Positions 26,301 to 37,869 of a stretch of 64,000 nucleotides of DNA are shown in pieces. The stretch lies in NCBI GenBank assembly GCA_035048485.1, contig CM068583.1, positions 23,163,341-23,227,340 of the forward strand. The letters are read 5' to 3'. This DNA comes from Pteria penguin. Its lineage: Eukaryota > Mollusca > Bivalvia > Pterioida > Pteriidae. The position numbers and the translations under genes are program-made. The notes below the pieces were generated by a model. It was not told where the DNA came from, made no database searches, and saw only the letters and a list, made by a program, of their open reading frames with translations. How positions within the stretch are numbered: the stretch's first letter is position 1; every line of letters begins with the position of its first letter.

Positions 26301-29300
26301 TTTGATCCACCCCTGAGGGTCTGGACGAAAACAATTTTGTAGAGGATCATAAGTGACTTATTTCTACCAAGATTTATTAAAATCCTTCAAACAGTTTTGT
26401 AGAAAAAGTTGAAAATGTGAAAAATGGCCACCCCAACCCCCCCCCCCTTTTTTTTTTTGGAAGTCTTAAACGTAAAATTCCTAATTTCATATGTTGAGTG
26501 TTGAGAAACATCTAAAAACTTATTTAGATGTGTAAAAAAAAAAAAAAAAAATTTTTTGACCACAGCTGGATTTGAACTGCTACTCTCCATATTTCAATTA
26601 CCAAGTGGTATATGTACCATTGTGAGACCTACTTTTTAGACATGGTGGCATTATCTGTTAACCAATTTGGATGAAATTTATCAAATTGATAGAGGACTTT
26701 TAGTACTTCATGTATTCCATGTTTCATTAAAATCTATGTGGTTTTGTAGAAAAAGTTGAAAATGTGAAAAATGGCCAATCCCCCCCTTTTTTTTGGAAGT
26801 CTTAAAAAATTCATAAAAAATTCAAAAATTGAGATAATGACAAAATTCTTTCACAATAATATTCCTTACCACAATTATGATCAAAATAGTCATTAAGAAA
26901 TCATCAATATCAATTAACTGAAAAACATGACACTTTTCTTCATTGAAATGACTAAGTCCAGAAACACGTCAAAAAAGCGTAATTTTCTATTTGACGGATC
27001 TTAACCCCGAACACAATTTTTAAAAACCCATCTTTATAGATTGTTGAAATGCAATTAGTTTCCCCATTTATGTACTGGTTCTGGAGAAGAAGATGTTTGA
27101 AGAGGGGTACCCCTTTGGGCACTTTTGGTCCCGCCCTGGATCCACCCCTGAGGGAATCTGGATCCCGAACACAATTTTAGTAGGGGACCTTGAGTACATC
27201 ATTTACACAAAGTTTGATCCAAATCTGCAATGTAGTTCCAGAGAAGAAGTCGAAAATGTGAAAAAGTTAACGACGGACGGCGCACTATGACTATAGCTCA
27301 CTTGAGCCTTTGGCTCAGGTGAGCTAATAAAAATAAACAAAACAAGAGCAGTGTCAAGGTAGCATATGCCCCCCCCCCCCCCTGGTTATTTTTGTAACGT
27401 GGGCATACATGTAACTCACATGACCACATTAAAAGTCATCTACTCCTTATAATCACCCACAAACAATATTTTTCCATTCAAAAGTTTGTGTCTAATGATT
27501 AACAGATATGTCACCTGTCTTCATTTAATTTGGCCATCAGTATTAACTGACACAAATCAAAATCAAAATAAATATGCCAAATACAGGTATTGTAATTATA
27601 ACTTATTAACATGACCTAGATATTCTTATGATATATCTGTACATAAAATATCAATTTAATATCTCTATCTGTTCCTGAGATAATGGGCAGAAACTGCTAA
27701 TTTTAAAAAATTTCTAAGTCCAAGGGGATAACTCTGACAAAAATTATTGAACCATAACCAAATTTGAATTTGACCTAAATACATGTATCCTTTAGATGTA
27801 TCACAATACCAAATATCAATTCTCTATCTTTATTGGTTCCAGAGATAATGTGCAGAAACTGCTAATTTAAATAAATTTCTTAAGTCCAAGAGGAATTACT
27901 CTGACAAAAATTCTTGAACCACAACCAAATTTGAACATGACCTAGATATACTTAAGATGTATCTGTATGCAAAATATCAATTCAATATCTCTATCCATTT
28001 CTGAGATAATTTTAAGAAATTTTCTAAGTCCAAGGGGAATAACTATGACAAAAATGATTGAACAATAACCAAGATTGGACTTGACTTAGATATCCTCGAG
28101 ATGTATCTGTATACCAAATTTAAATTATCTTTATTGGTTCCAGAGATAATGAGCAGAAGCTAAATGTACCGACCGACTGACCGACGGACGAACTGACCGA
28201 CGGACCAACCCACAGCAGTAAAACAATATGCCCCTCCTTCTTCAAAGTGGGGCATAAAAACAGAGAGATTGTTGATGATGGCATTGCAGTTATTGGTATC
28301 ATTACTTGAATGACTGCGTTTTAAGTTGTTTTTCTCAATTTTTCAGTCATATTGTGATCTGAAGTGGGATGTAACGAAATTTTATAACAGCCATGAGTGG
28401 CACAATAAATCTGGAAATTGAAACTAGATCATCCAAATCGCAAATCAACCATTCAATGATATATGATGTCTGATACCTGTATAAAGGTTTGAATTTATTA
28501 GTTCTCAAAAACAACCCCACAAAATCTAATAAGTACCATACTTTCCTTCAATTTCGTATGATGTGAGGGTCTAATTCCCATGATTTCATTTTGATCATTG
28601 ATGTTAATGCCTGATTGTGATGTCACAGTGATAAAACCCAAATTTGAAAATAACAATTTAAATTTGGAATAATAAATCTAAAGTTACTTACAAAGGTTTA
28701 TAAGTGGTTAAAGAGGACATGTTTGTGAAATTCTATTGCTCCCTGTACATATACAATTTTGTACATCTAGGTCAAGTCAAGGCTGCTAGTTAAAAATTTA
28801 GATTTTAATAGTTGGATATTGTTACATGGATACAAATGCGAAATTTCAAAGCCCAATCTCTTTCTGTCTAAGTTATACATGTACTGGGCTTTACCAATAT
28901 TAGAAGTTTTTGCCAGAGATACTGATACATAAGGCCGTCCTTAAAAATTATGTAGATGTGCGGTAACATGACTCACCATTTTGGAAAAGAGTAGGTAGGT
29001 AGGTGATTTTTTTTTTCACAAATTTAAAAGACGGGTAGGGTTTTTCTTTTTTCTTTTTATTTTAAATTTAATGTATACAATAAACATGCATTTTAAGACA
29101 GGCAGATAATAACCTTTAATATTTACACGAAGAGGTGTATATAAGCAGTTGCTTGGCCATATTGGAGCACTGCAGTCCAGCAGATGCCTGACAAAGTGAA
29201 ATGGAAAATTGAAAAGGCAATCAATCTGCCTTATTCATATATACACAACTATGCAACAGGGGCCAGTTGTTCGAAACTCATTATTGGTTAAGCTAACCAG

Positions 29301-31255
29301 TGGTTAAAGTTTGATAGACAATTACTTTAATTCATAACATTACTGCATAAAAATCTAAATTACTTTACAAAACTTGTTTTTATATGCTACAAATCAGTAC
29401 ATAAACTATGAGTTACAGTCTGCTTATTTCAATTTCGAAGATATATTTAGATGAAATTTAACCATTGGTTAAAGTTTCAAACAACTGGTCCCAGACAGTG
29501 ATCCCTTTAACAAGCTACTTTTTGCAGAATAACTGTACAACTAGAGCCTTTAACACCTTGTATTTAGCCTGTGGTCGCTTTGAAGGTACAAAAGTGTGAT
29601 AAACAGACTGACAAAGAGACCTTGTGCCTACATGTATACATGTCAACTGATACAAAACATGTCAAATTTTAGAATTTAATACAATTTGTTTGTCAAAGAC
29701 ATACATTTAATTACAATGACATCAGCTTTTCTTTGGAAGGCGGCATATAAATAAATAAAAGCATGGTCTAAAAACGTACGCGTCAAAAAAAAAAATAAGG
29801 AATAAATATCGGAACAAAAATATTTTTGGAGTCGGTGCAATTTTAGTGAGTTGGTTGTGTTACAGCAAATCTAAATAATTTTAAGGATGGCCCAAACAGA
29901 AAACTGAATGCTACCATATCTGTGATGGAGAGTGGTAAGTTTCATTAATTCAACTTTTACTACCAATGTTGGTAAGTAGGACCCATAAACTGATTAAATT
30001 GAACTAAACAATTCACATGTTATCTTGTCAACCTAATAATGCATTGCGATTGTTGTGTATTCATGCATTTTTTTGTATTATCCTATTTGTTCCTGGATAA
30101 ATCCTTTCTCTGGTTGCTCCCACTACTGATACATGCATATTGTTGGCCTGTTGTACCAGAGACTGAATAGGTTTCCCTCTCTTGCCTATCGATCGTGGCC
30201 AATTTGGATGCACTGAAATTATCGCAGATTTGACACACAAATTGATAAACATCTTGTGTCATTGTCATCAATTATCAATATGCTACACATTTTCACTAAG
30301 TTTAACCTCTTAGCACATTGTGAAATTGCATTTCAAATGAAAGCTTTCATCCCAGTGATCCCACTACTCCAAAGTGAAAGTTGCTCCAAAGTGAAAGTGT
30401 GGGACAAAAATGCTTGTTCAGAAAAATTTTCTCAAAACGTAAAGATTGTAAGATTAATAAAAGTGTGTAGCAGTAGTAGTATAGTGATAAATGATGACAA
30501 AGAAAAAAGAAAATTATTAATTTATAAGTGAAATCATTGTTCATTTTACAATTATGTCCATATTGGATGTGATCGATGGGTAAATTGATTCATTGGTATG
30601 GCAACATTAGTAACAGCAGCTACCAGAGACAGGAATATTCAGTCTACTTTGTTCTGATGTTGCTTCCCTTTATGCTTTGCCTGCATTGGGTTCCACAATG
30701 ACATGTGGTCAATTCACAATGTAGATCTCTTTACTTCCTGTCTAATACATGTGCAAGTACACACTACATGTACTATGATACCCTTGATGGACCATCTGTT
30801 GAAATAAATACGTAAATGTAAAAAATCCTGATCAAAATCAATCCGTCTTTCTTATCAATCAAATCCAAAATGAAAGATAGACTTCCATGCAGTCACTGAA
30901 CTGAATGATTTTTCAATCTACAGCTTCATATAATCAGGTCAATGTTTCGTTATTGTGAAGACTGTGCTACATGAAGATGCTAGATCGTGTGTATAATAAC
31001 AATTACATATCTATCAACTATAATAACACAGTTCTAGATTTTTCGACCGAAGCAAATAACGATTAACAGTACAATGCAATGTGCAAATGGTGATTCACCG
31101 GCACCATGAATAAAACGAGTGCTCTAAATACTCACTTGAAACTCTGTACAGCTTGTAGCCCATGGATTGCCTTGCAAATCAAAAATTCCACAATCATCAC
31201 ATGCCTTAGTAGCATTATCACTTTTTAGACAGTTTAGCCAGCCGTCCCAACTCAT
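23317..31255 (-). CDS. Profilin, three exons, complete
   Basis: Profilins are small cytosolic proteins that bind monomeric actin, poly-proline ligands and phosphoinositides and control filament assembly. I assembled the coding sequence from three minus-strand exons: 31136-31255, 24426-24600 and 23317-23420 (120+175+104 nt, 132 aa plus stop). This is the usual length for an animal profilin. Exon 1 begins MSWDGWLNCL, the typical profilin amino terminus with its poly-proline-contacting Trp, and reaches NPWATS near residues 30-35. Exon 2 carries the central strand region (GKGFMVLRND). Exon 3 gives the carboxy-terminal helix (QPGNNAKQVEFVRNEL). Junctions fit the rules: donor CAA|GTGAG, acceptor CAG|ATAGG, donor CAT|GTAAG, acceptor CAG|GTATC, with intron phases 0 and 1. 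Intron 1 is about 6.5 kb and intron 2 about 1.0 kb. It is Cys-rich for a profilin. A possible AATAAA lies at 22949-22954, about 360 nt past the stop. Family assignment is from motif recognition; no search was run. Confidence 0.88.
23569..23843 (+). mobile_element. old tRNA-derived SINE in profilin intron 2
   Basis: The same family as the copy at 4032, but diverged: the head reads GTGCAACTCAGTACATGAGG, the B-box is changed to GGGTTCAACTG, and the tail is CCAACCAATCAAT. It lies antisense to the profilin gene, between exons 2 and 3. No clear target duplication remains. Confidence 0.8.
25348..27326. mobile_element. modular CTCACCTGAG-ended element, copy 2, in profilin intron 1
   Basis: The first about 750 bp are almost the same as 6551-7300, including the stretch GTGACTAAGTCAACACAGAT. 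Modules then diverge and are shortened. The same terminal hairpin closes it at 27294-27326. It shows the same orientation as copy 1 and lies antisense to profilin. Confidence 0.8.
27360..28257. mobile_element. TATGCCCC-ended element with about 170-bp internal repeats, in profilin intron 1
   Basis: Ends are ATATGCCCCC at 27359 and GGGGCATAAAA at 28246-28257. Inside are at least three units of about 170 bp carrying CCAAGGGGATAACTCTGAC, TTGAACCA(C/T)AACCAAATTTG and GGTTCCAGAGATAATG. A GACCGACC-type simple stretch (28169-28207) precedes the right end. The internal units resemble those at 17622-18430. Confidence 0.7.
28932..29893. mobile_element. inverted-end DNA element in profilin intron 1
   Basis: The left end GGCCGTCCTTAAAAATTATG (28932 onward) and the inverse of the right end, GGCCATCCTTAAAATTATTT, match over about 35 bp including TAGAT and GTAACA. 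It is about 960 bp with no coding frame, hence non-autonomous. The superfamily is unknown. Confidence 0.7.
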
Positions 31256-31639
31256 TTTCGTTTGGTTTCTTTTCAACTACAGCGATAAATCTCAATGCTC
31301 GCGTAATGAAAGGGAGGCTGATGAGAGATTCATACGCAGCCGGAAATGAGTAAAAAGGCTGGGTTAGAAAAATAGCTTAATTAAGTAATATTTTAATTTA
31401 ATTAAACACATTATAATTTGTAATAACACAAAATAAAAATGTATATTAAATTCAGGACTGAATAGCTTCATGAAATGAAGTACTATTTTTCTTCGACTGA
31501 CCACACCTTTCAATACAGGAAAACAAGAGTTGTCTATCTTCGAATGGAATGAATTTATTTATAAATCGCGGACGATGGGACACGAAAGGTAACTCTAAAT
31601 TTTGTATATATATACGCAAAATACGAAACTTTTTGTAGT

Positions 31640-32035
31640 GTCAAGTCAATATGGCACTAAAACAATGTATCACAGCGGACATTCACGGACCCATAGAATT
31701 CAGAGATGAGACCAGGTGCCCGGGAGGGTGAGCGTCACCTGTTTGGCTAGCCACATCCGCCGTGAAAGCCCAGACATACAGACGAAACAATATAATTCAG
31801 CACTGTATTTATGCATAAATGTGAACAAACACTGTGTAGAAAGTGTCACAGCAACATAAAATCAGGATAAAGGTATAATAACACTTAAGTCAAACCCTCC
31901 ACGGGTACTTTTTTACGAGCTCCACACTGCAAAGGAAATAAGTGTGACGTTCATGTAAAATACAAAAGTAACTGGTGTCACATGACTATGGCATTAACAA
32001 CAATGTTCCACAGTGGACATTCACGGACCCCTGAA
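31640..32035 (-). repeat. retroelement tail repeat upstream of profilin, unit 1
   Basis: This contains GCGGACATTCACGGACCC, GAGACCAGGTGCCCGGGAGG and GGCTAGCCACATCCGCC, then the block shared with 46620-46805, then GTGGACATTCACGGACCCC at its end. The sequence therefore begins a second unit before being interrupted at about 32036. It starts about 390 bp upstream of the profilin start codon. Confidence 0.65.
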
Positions 32036-32595
32036 ATTCAAGACGGACAGATAATAACCTTTAATATTTACATGAAGAGGTGTATATAAGCAGTTGCTTG
32101 GCCATATTGGAGCGCTGCAGTCCAACAGATGCTGGACAAGTGAAATGGAAAATTGAAAAGGCAATCAATCTGCCTTACTCATATATACACAACTGGCTTC
32201 GATATGCAACGGGGACCAGATGTTCGAAACTTTAAATAGTTACTGGTTAAGCTAACCAGTGGTTAAAGTTTGATAGACAATTACTTAAACTCAACATTTT
32301 TGCATAAAAATCTAATTTACTTTACAAAGCTTGTTTCATATGCTACAAATCAGTTCACAGACTATGAGTTACAGTCTGCTCATTTCAAAGATATATTTAG
32401 ATGAAATTTCACTACTGACCCCTGTAACAAGCTACTTTTTTTTTCAGAATAATTGTACAAGTAGAGCCTTCAACACCTCGTATTTAGCCTGTGGTCGCTT
32501 AGAAGGTACAAAAGTGTGATAAACAGACTGACAAAGAGACCTTGAACCTACATGTATACATGTCAACTGATACAAAACATGTCAAATTTTAGAAT
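32036..32595 (+). repeat. internal copy of the 28932-29893 element, without its ends
   Basis: From CAGATAATAACCTTTAATAT to CATGTCAAATTTTAGAATTT this matches 29097-29680 closely, with scattered small deletions. The inverted ends of the intron copy are absent here. It sits between the two tail-repeat units, so it was inserted into them or brought along with them. Confidence 0.75.
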
Positions 32596-32725
32596 TTTAC
32601 AATGTATCACAGCGGACATTCACGGACCCCTAAAAACCCGAGGTGAGACCAGGTGCCCGGGAGGAGAAAGCTTCTCCTGAATGGCTAGCCACACCCGCCA
32701 AAAATGCCCTTATATACAGAAGAAA
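32596..32725 (-). repeat. retroelement tail repeat upstream of profilin, unit 2
   Basis: ACAATGTATCACAGCGGACA, GAGACCAGGTGCCCGGGAGG and GGCTAGCCACACCCGCC repeat the opening of the unit at 31655-31780. A related block (GATCAGGTGCCCGGGGAG) follows the RT at 62070, and a diverged inverse lies near 49205-49310. Confidence 0.65.
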
Positions 32726-33111
32726 CAAATGTAACTCAGCATAACTCATTATATAGATAAAAGTAACTAATATAAGTAAACAAAAACATTCAGAAAAAAT
32801 ATGTATTCTTAAAAAGGCTTGCACACGTTTTAGACTAATTTGATTTAAAATTATAGATTTACTCTTTACCTTTTATAGACATTTTAGATAAAATAATGAT
32901 GTTCTGATAAAATACTGCATTACAAATTTTGAGAATATTTATCGACATAATGCAATTTTGTCTCAGCTTATTGATAAAAATAAAAAATTAAAAAAACCAA
33001 CTTTACTCCTAGGAATATAAGATGTTTTCATTTAAAGTTGATAACAGGTGAGGGAACTTGAATGGATGAATGAGGGTAGCGCTGAATTAACTGTTTAACG
33101 AATACTTTGAA

Positions 33112-33172
33112 CAATTAAATTCATTGCAGTGGTTTCAGATAGGAAGTAGAAAATTTCAAAAGTTAACTGACG

Positions 33173-33176
<4 letters not shown>
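33112..33176 (+). repeat. microsatellite-linked segment, inverted copy at 40781-40843
   Basis: ATTGCAGTGGTTTCAGATAG through AAAAGTTAACTGACGGAC is found inverted at 40781-40843 with essentially no change. In both places it abuts a GA/CT tract. The AGTTAAC-GACGGAC end resembles the 3' part of the 6551 and 25348 elements. Confidence 0.8.
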
Positions 33177-33262
<86 letters not shown>

Positions 33263-33285
33263 GTGTGTGTATGTGTGTGTGTGTG
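33175..33285. repeat. compound microsatellite (GA, GATA, GT)
   Basis: (GA)n at 33175-33213, (GATA)n to 33262, then a TG-rich run. It borders the 65-bp segment repeated inverted at 40781-40843. Confidence 0.95.
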
Positions 33286-33828
33286 AATAGGCCATTTCCG
33301 AGTTTCATTTCTTTTATTACATAATCTTAAATATAAGTGGAATTGTTTGTCCGTAGGCACGTGATTTGAACAATATTCTTTAAGATTAGTTAAAGGAAAA
33401 AGATTTTAAGTAAGCAATCAAAGTGGAAAATGGTGATATCTACTCAATACTTTAAAAAACAACTTTGCATTTCGATTTGTCATAATTGAAATGTCAAGAT
33501 TTGTCCGCAGTCACGTGTTTTATGGTAATATTTAAGAATTTCAAAGCGTATTCGAAAACTCGAAATTAGTTTATAATTGGTTAGAGATGGAATGCATTGA
33601 ATAAAGTGGATCAAGAATTTATACTTTCACTTCAGCTTGTGCTTCTTTAGCTACAAACGCTTCATTTAACGCTTGCACACCCGTTAATTATGTTGCCGAT
33701 GTAAATCCAAGCCATATAACAAATTTCAAAGCGGTAATAGGTGGATCTGGTCACAATCTGTTCCGGCTCCAGTGGATCTTTCCATATTTTTCATATGTAG
33801 ATGTGCTTGTTTGCAATAAATCATACAA

Positions 33829-33990
33829 GCACGGATTCAGAGGGTTGGGCCGGGGTTTGGACCCACTCTGAGGTTTTGAGAAAATGTATGTATAATAAGT
33901 AATTAACACACAAAAACATGGGTGGACCCCCTCTCGGAAAATTCATTGAAGGTGGACCCCCTCTCGACAAAATTTCTGGACCGCGCCTGT
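33829..33990. mobile_element. short CGCGGATTCAG-type element
   Basis: The left end AAGCACGGATTCAGAGG and the inverse of the right end CAGGCGCGGTCCAGAAATT are similar. Inside, GGTGGACCCCCTCTCG occurs twice, 30 bp apart. Related end sequences occur at 466 and 757. Weak evidence. Confidence 0.35.
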
Positions 33991-34099
33991 TATAGACAAG
34001 AAAGCTTTAAAATTATTGTCACAAAGCACTGATTCTATATCACACATAAAATTAAATATAACAAGCATTAGGTATTATATATACACTAAGTTCAAAACA

Positions 34100-35742
34100 C
34101 ACATTATGCAAAACGCCGTTTCACTCGGCTGAAGATACAGGTACACGGTGTTACAACACCGGTTCCTGTCATCTTACAACAAGACTAGTTGTGTGGAGGA
34201 CATGTGGACAGACATCAAAACCAACCGTGACACCATACTAGAATTATCTGTACCATCTAAAATGACAAGTAGCAGGTTCAGCCATCCATGGATCAATCGT
34301 GATGTGAAAACTCTCTCACGGCGGAAGAAGAGAAGCTTCATCAAGCCACTACGAACAGTTCATTACAGAAATATAAAGCGTTACCAGTCATTGAAAAAGG
34401 CAACTAGATCAGCCTGCAAGAGAGCATACAACAACTATGTGACAAACATCATATCACCTGACAGTACAACTAACCCCAAGCGTTTCTGGAGCTTTATCAA
34501 CAGCAGACGCACAGACAACTTGGGTGTGGCACCATTAAAGTCAACAGATGGCATCACTTACTCCGACCCAGAACGCAAAGCGAACATCCTGAATGACCAG
34601 TTACATCAGTCTTCAACTCTAGGGAGCCAACAGACAACATCAGTCCAATAGGAGACAACACCTTTCCATCAATGCCGGACATCACCGTAACTTCTAAGGG
34701 GATCAGTAAATTATTGAACGGTCTTCAGATACACAAGGCAACTGGACCAGATGGCATTTCAACCAGACTGCTAAAGGAGCTGGCAGGGGAATTAACACCC
34801 ATCTTCATCATCTTCTTCCAAGCATCAATGAACCAGGGAGAGTTACTATCAGAGTGGAGGAATGCGGATGTAGTTCCCATATACAAGAAAGGTGCAAAGG
34901 ACAAGGTAGAAAACTACAGGCCGGTGTCCCTGACATCCATCTCGTACAAGATGCTTGAGCATATCATCACCAGCAGCATCATGAAACACCTGGAGAAGCA
35001 CGACATTTTAAAAGACGCACAACATGGCTTTAGAAAGAGGCGCTCCTGTGAAACACAGCTTATATTGACAATCCAGGACCTTGCCAAAACCATAGATGAC
35101 AGAGGCCAGACTGATATTATTCTACTGGATTTTTCTAAGGCCTTCGACAAAGTGAACCATGCCAGGCTTCATTCATCACTATGGAGTCAGGAACAACACA
35201 CACCAGTGGATTACCAACTTCCTGCGTGGGAGGGAACAGCAGGTCGTTCTGGAAGGATACAAATCAAGGAAGTCACCCGTAGAATTCGGAGTGGCCCAGG
35301 GGAGCGTACTCGGCCCTTTATTGTTCCTCCCGTATATTAACGACCTACCCGACTACATTGAACATGGATCTACTGCACGCCCGTTTGCCGACGACTGTGC
35401 ATTGTATCGGACCCTAACATCAGCCAACGATGCACGGAAGCTTCAGAAAGGCCTTGACGCACTCCAGAGGTGGGAGAAGGACTGGCTAATGGAATTTCAT
35501 CCACAGCAGTGCCAGGTACTCCACATTACCAACAGGAGGAGCCTTATAACATCCATGGCCACATCCTGGAGGAAGTGGATTCAGCAAAGTACCTGGGCAT
35601 CAACATTCATAAATCTCTCAACTGGACAACCCATATCAACGCGGTAGCCAAGAAAGCCAATGCCACCAGAAGCTTCCTACAGCGTAACATCTACCAGTGT
35701 CCTAGAGCGACAAAGGCGCTGTGTTACACAACACTCATCCGG
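34100..35742 (+). mobile_element. LINE (Jockey/CR1-like) 5' part, truncated, split by insertion
   Basis: This is a non-LTR retrotransposon fragment that copies itself through reverse transcription. No endonuclease domain is visible, so the copy is probably 5' truncated near 34.1 kb. A basic linker region (34148-34651) precedes the reverse transcriptase. RT motifs in order: ATGPDGIS, YRPVSLTS (about 34915), LLDFSKAFDKVNH with the first catalytic Asp (about 35120), QGSVLGPLLF (about 35305) and FADDC with the catalytic Asp pair (about 35390). The frame changes at least three times (before 34672, near 35165 and near 35520), so it is dead. The coding text stops at CYTTLIR, exactly where the 2.82-kb insertion begins, and resumes at 38564. 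Confidence 0.85.
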
Positions 35743-36279
35743 TGTAACATTAAAAAGTGACCCCATTGAAAACTAAAAATGTGGCCCAAAAGTCGTTGAA
35801 AATTGACGCACGCCGTGACCATGGGGTCATTTTTTAACGATGTTTAATTTTATGTATGGCATTGAAATACAAATTTCTATGGAAGTGTGGTGGACATATG
35901 GGATGTCTTTCACCATTCCATCTCATTTCCCCTTCCATATAACCTTTGCCTCCTCCTTCCATATCGGAGCGAATCGGGCTTCGCAACTAACATACATTGT
36001 ATAAACAGAAAAAAATTGATATAAACAGGTGGAAAGATTTGTTGTTTGGGTGTGAGTTAAAACTTAAACTGCATTTCTTAAATACTAGTATACTTTTTAT
36101 CTCGGGAGAAAATCTATTTACTACGCAGATTTTCCGGCGGGGAGGGGGGGGGCTATTTTGAGAAAAAGTCTTTACTATTTCACCTTTTTGTCTGTCTCAC
36201 ATCAAAGACATCAGCGGATCCAGAAGTGAGGATCGTAATTATGGGAGTATATATATATGGTCAGTATATATATATATAC

Positions 36280-36282
<3 letters not shown>

Positions 36283-36375
<93 letters not shown>
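36283..36375. repeat. (AT)n microsatellite
   Basis: About 46 AT dinucleotides, flanked by shorter AT runs from 36248 and to 36390. Confidence 0.97.
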
Positions 36376-36377
<2 letters not shown>

Positions 36378-36637
36378 ATATATATATATAAGGATGATTT
36401 GTTTTACATGTTTCACATATTCAAGTACTAGAAACCCTCACCACAAACATATAGCATTTGGCATCGTGATTCAACCATTTTTTGTATTTCAAAAATCACA
36501 TCAAAATTAAAAATATGTATATGTGTATCAGAACTTTACTAATTCTCTTGAATTATGTCGCTGGGTAATAATGCAAGTTATTATTTCATACACTTGCAAA
36601 ACATACACGTACATGTGTATTCCACTGATCAGTCCCT

Positions 36638-36874
36638 TAAAACGGCGAAACGACTCTTGAAAGGCATGCACCATTTAGAGTGTTAGTGTAGTAGCATTTC
36701 ATTCACAACAAGATGTCACGTGGATAACAAATTGTCGAGGCGTGACGTCAAATATTCGTATATTATAATTTCTGTTTATTATTATTATCATTATTTTGTT
36801 TTGATCGTATTATTTTCAGCATTTTTTTTTCGTCCTGAAGAGACCACGTATGAAAAGTCGTCTCGCCGTTTAAA
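36638..36874. mobile_element. small inverted-end element (MITE-like) inside the 2.82-kb element
   Basis: The left end, TTAAAACGGCGAAACGACT, is matched in inverse by AGTCGTCTCGCCGTTTAAA at the right end, over about 20 bp with two or three differences. It is about 235 bp long with no coding capacity. The superfamily is unknown. Confidence 0.5.
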
Positions 36875-37523
36875 GAACAGGCCCATTGGAATAATCATGT
36901 AAAGGACGCTGTTCGCTCCGGTGTCCATCTGTCCTAAAGTTCCTTACGATTTAACTTCCTTGACACACTTCAATTAATTACTGTATTTGTACACAACCTA
37001 AATTGTACAACCTAATATTCATCAATTAGCGTGATCTGTGATTGTCCTTCACATTGTCTTCAGAAACATTTTATCAGCGAAATCATTAACTAAAACACAA
37101 AGATCAGCATTTACTCCGCTTAATATGAATCCCGAGAAAAGAAGTACAATCCAGTAAATCAAACTTTGGTTATAACTACAAAACAAGATCGATTTACGTC
37201 GAGTCTGAAAATACTTTTACAGGTAATTTATACGAACTTTACTGGGATTTCTAAAATGACAGATCATACTAAGATATAAACATTGACAATTTACTCCCAC
37301 CGAAAAGAAAAATCACACCGTTGCGCTTTAAGTCGGTTACCTTTTGTGTAACGTGCTATTTCCAAATTATCTTTTTTTTAGATTATCATTAAGCATATGG
37401 ACAAGTATATGTCATCTTTCAGAAAATTTGATAATTTGTGAATGAAGCGAATGCAAAGTGTAAATGAAAAACAAATTCATAAATATTACGTTGGAAAGTG
37501 GAAAATGGGATATATATTCTAGA

Positions 37524-37869
37524 TTGATTGCTTCTTGTTTAACATCACTACACGATTATTGTATGTATTTGGTGACGTCATCTGCCTGATGCACATCTTC
37601 ACTAGTCAAGGCTGCTGGGAGAAGAAAGAATCGGATTAGAGCCTCGGCTAGTGAAGATGCCGCTGCATTGCATAGAAAATTATACCTTTGCAACGGACTT
37701 GTCCCGAAGCAGTGAGGGATCTTTTACACGCTACGCCTGCCGTGACATGGAACATCGGTTTTTACGGTTTCATCCAAAAGACAGATAACCGGTACGACCA
37801 GGGCGGGACTCAAACCCGGGACCTCTCGATCATAAGAAGAGACCCTTAACAACTGGGCCACACGGACTC
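37524..37869 (-). mobile_element. tRNA-derived SINE, minus strand, interrupted
   Basis: Read on the minus strand it has the tRNA-like head (GTGGCCCAGTTG A-box region; GGGTTTGAGTCC B-box), the family body (CGAAGCAGTGAGGG on the + strand) and the AATCAATC tail. An 11-bp target duplication, TATATTCTAGA at 37513-37523 and TATACTCTAGA at 37870-37880, differs at one base. A foreign stretch of about 70 bp at about 37593-37662 breaks the body between GCCTGATG and CATTGCATAG. Confidence 0.85.
37593..37662. mobile_element. about 70-bp foldback insert inside the SINE
   Basis: The stretch begins CATCTTCACTAG (37594-37605) and ends with the exact inverse CTAGTGAAGATG (37648-37659). The other SINE copies in this window lack it at this place, so it is an insertion. 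It is too small to code for anything. Confidence 0.65.

Noticed and set aside
33095..33360. Two overlapping minus-strand frames (YLSIYLSI type)
   Set aside because: Pure microsatellite translation.
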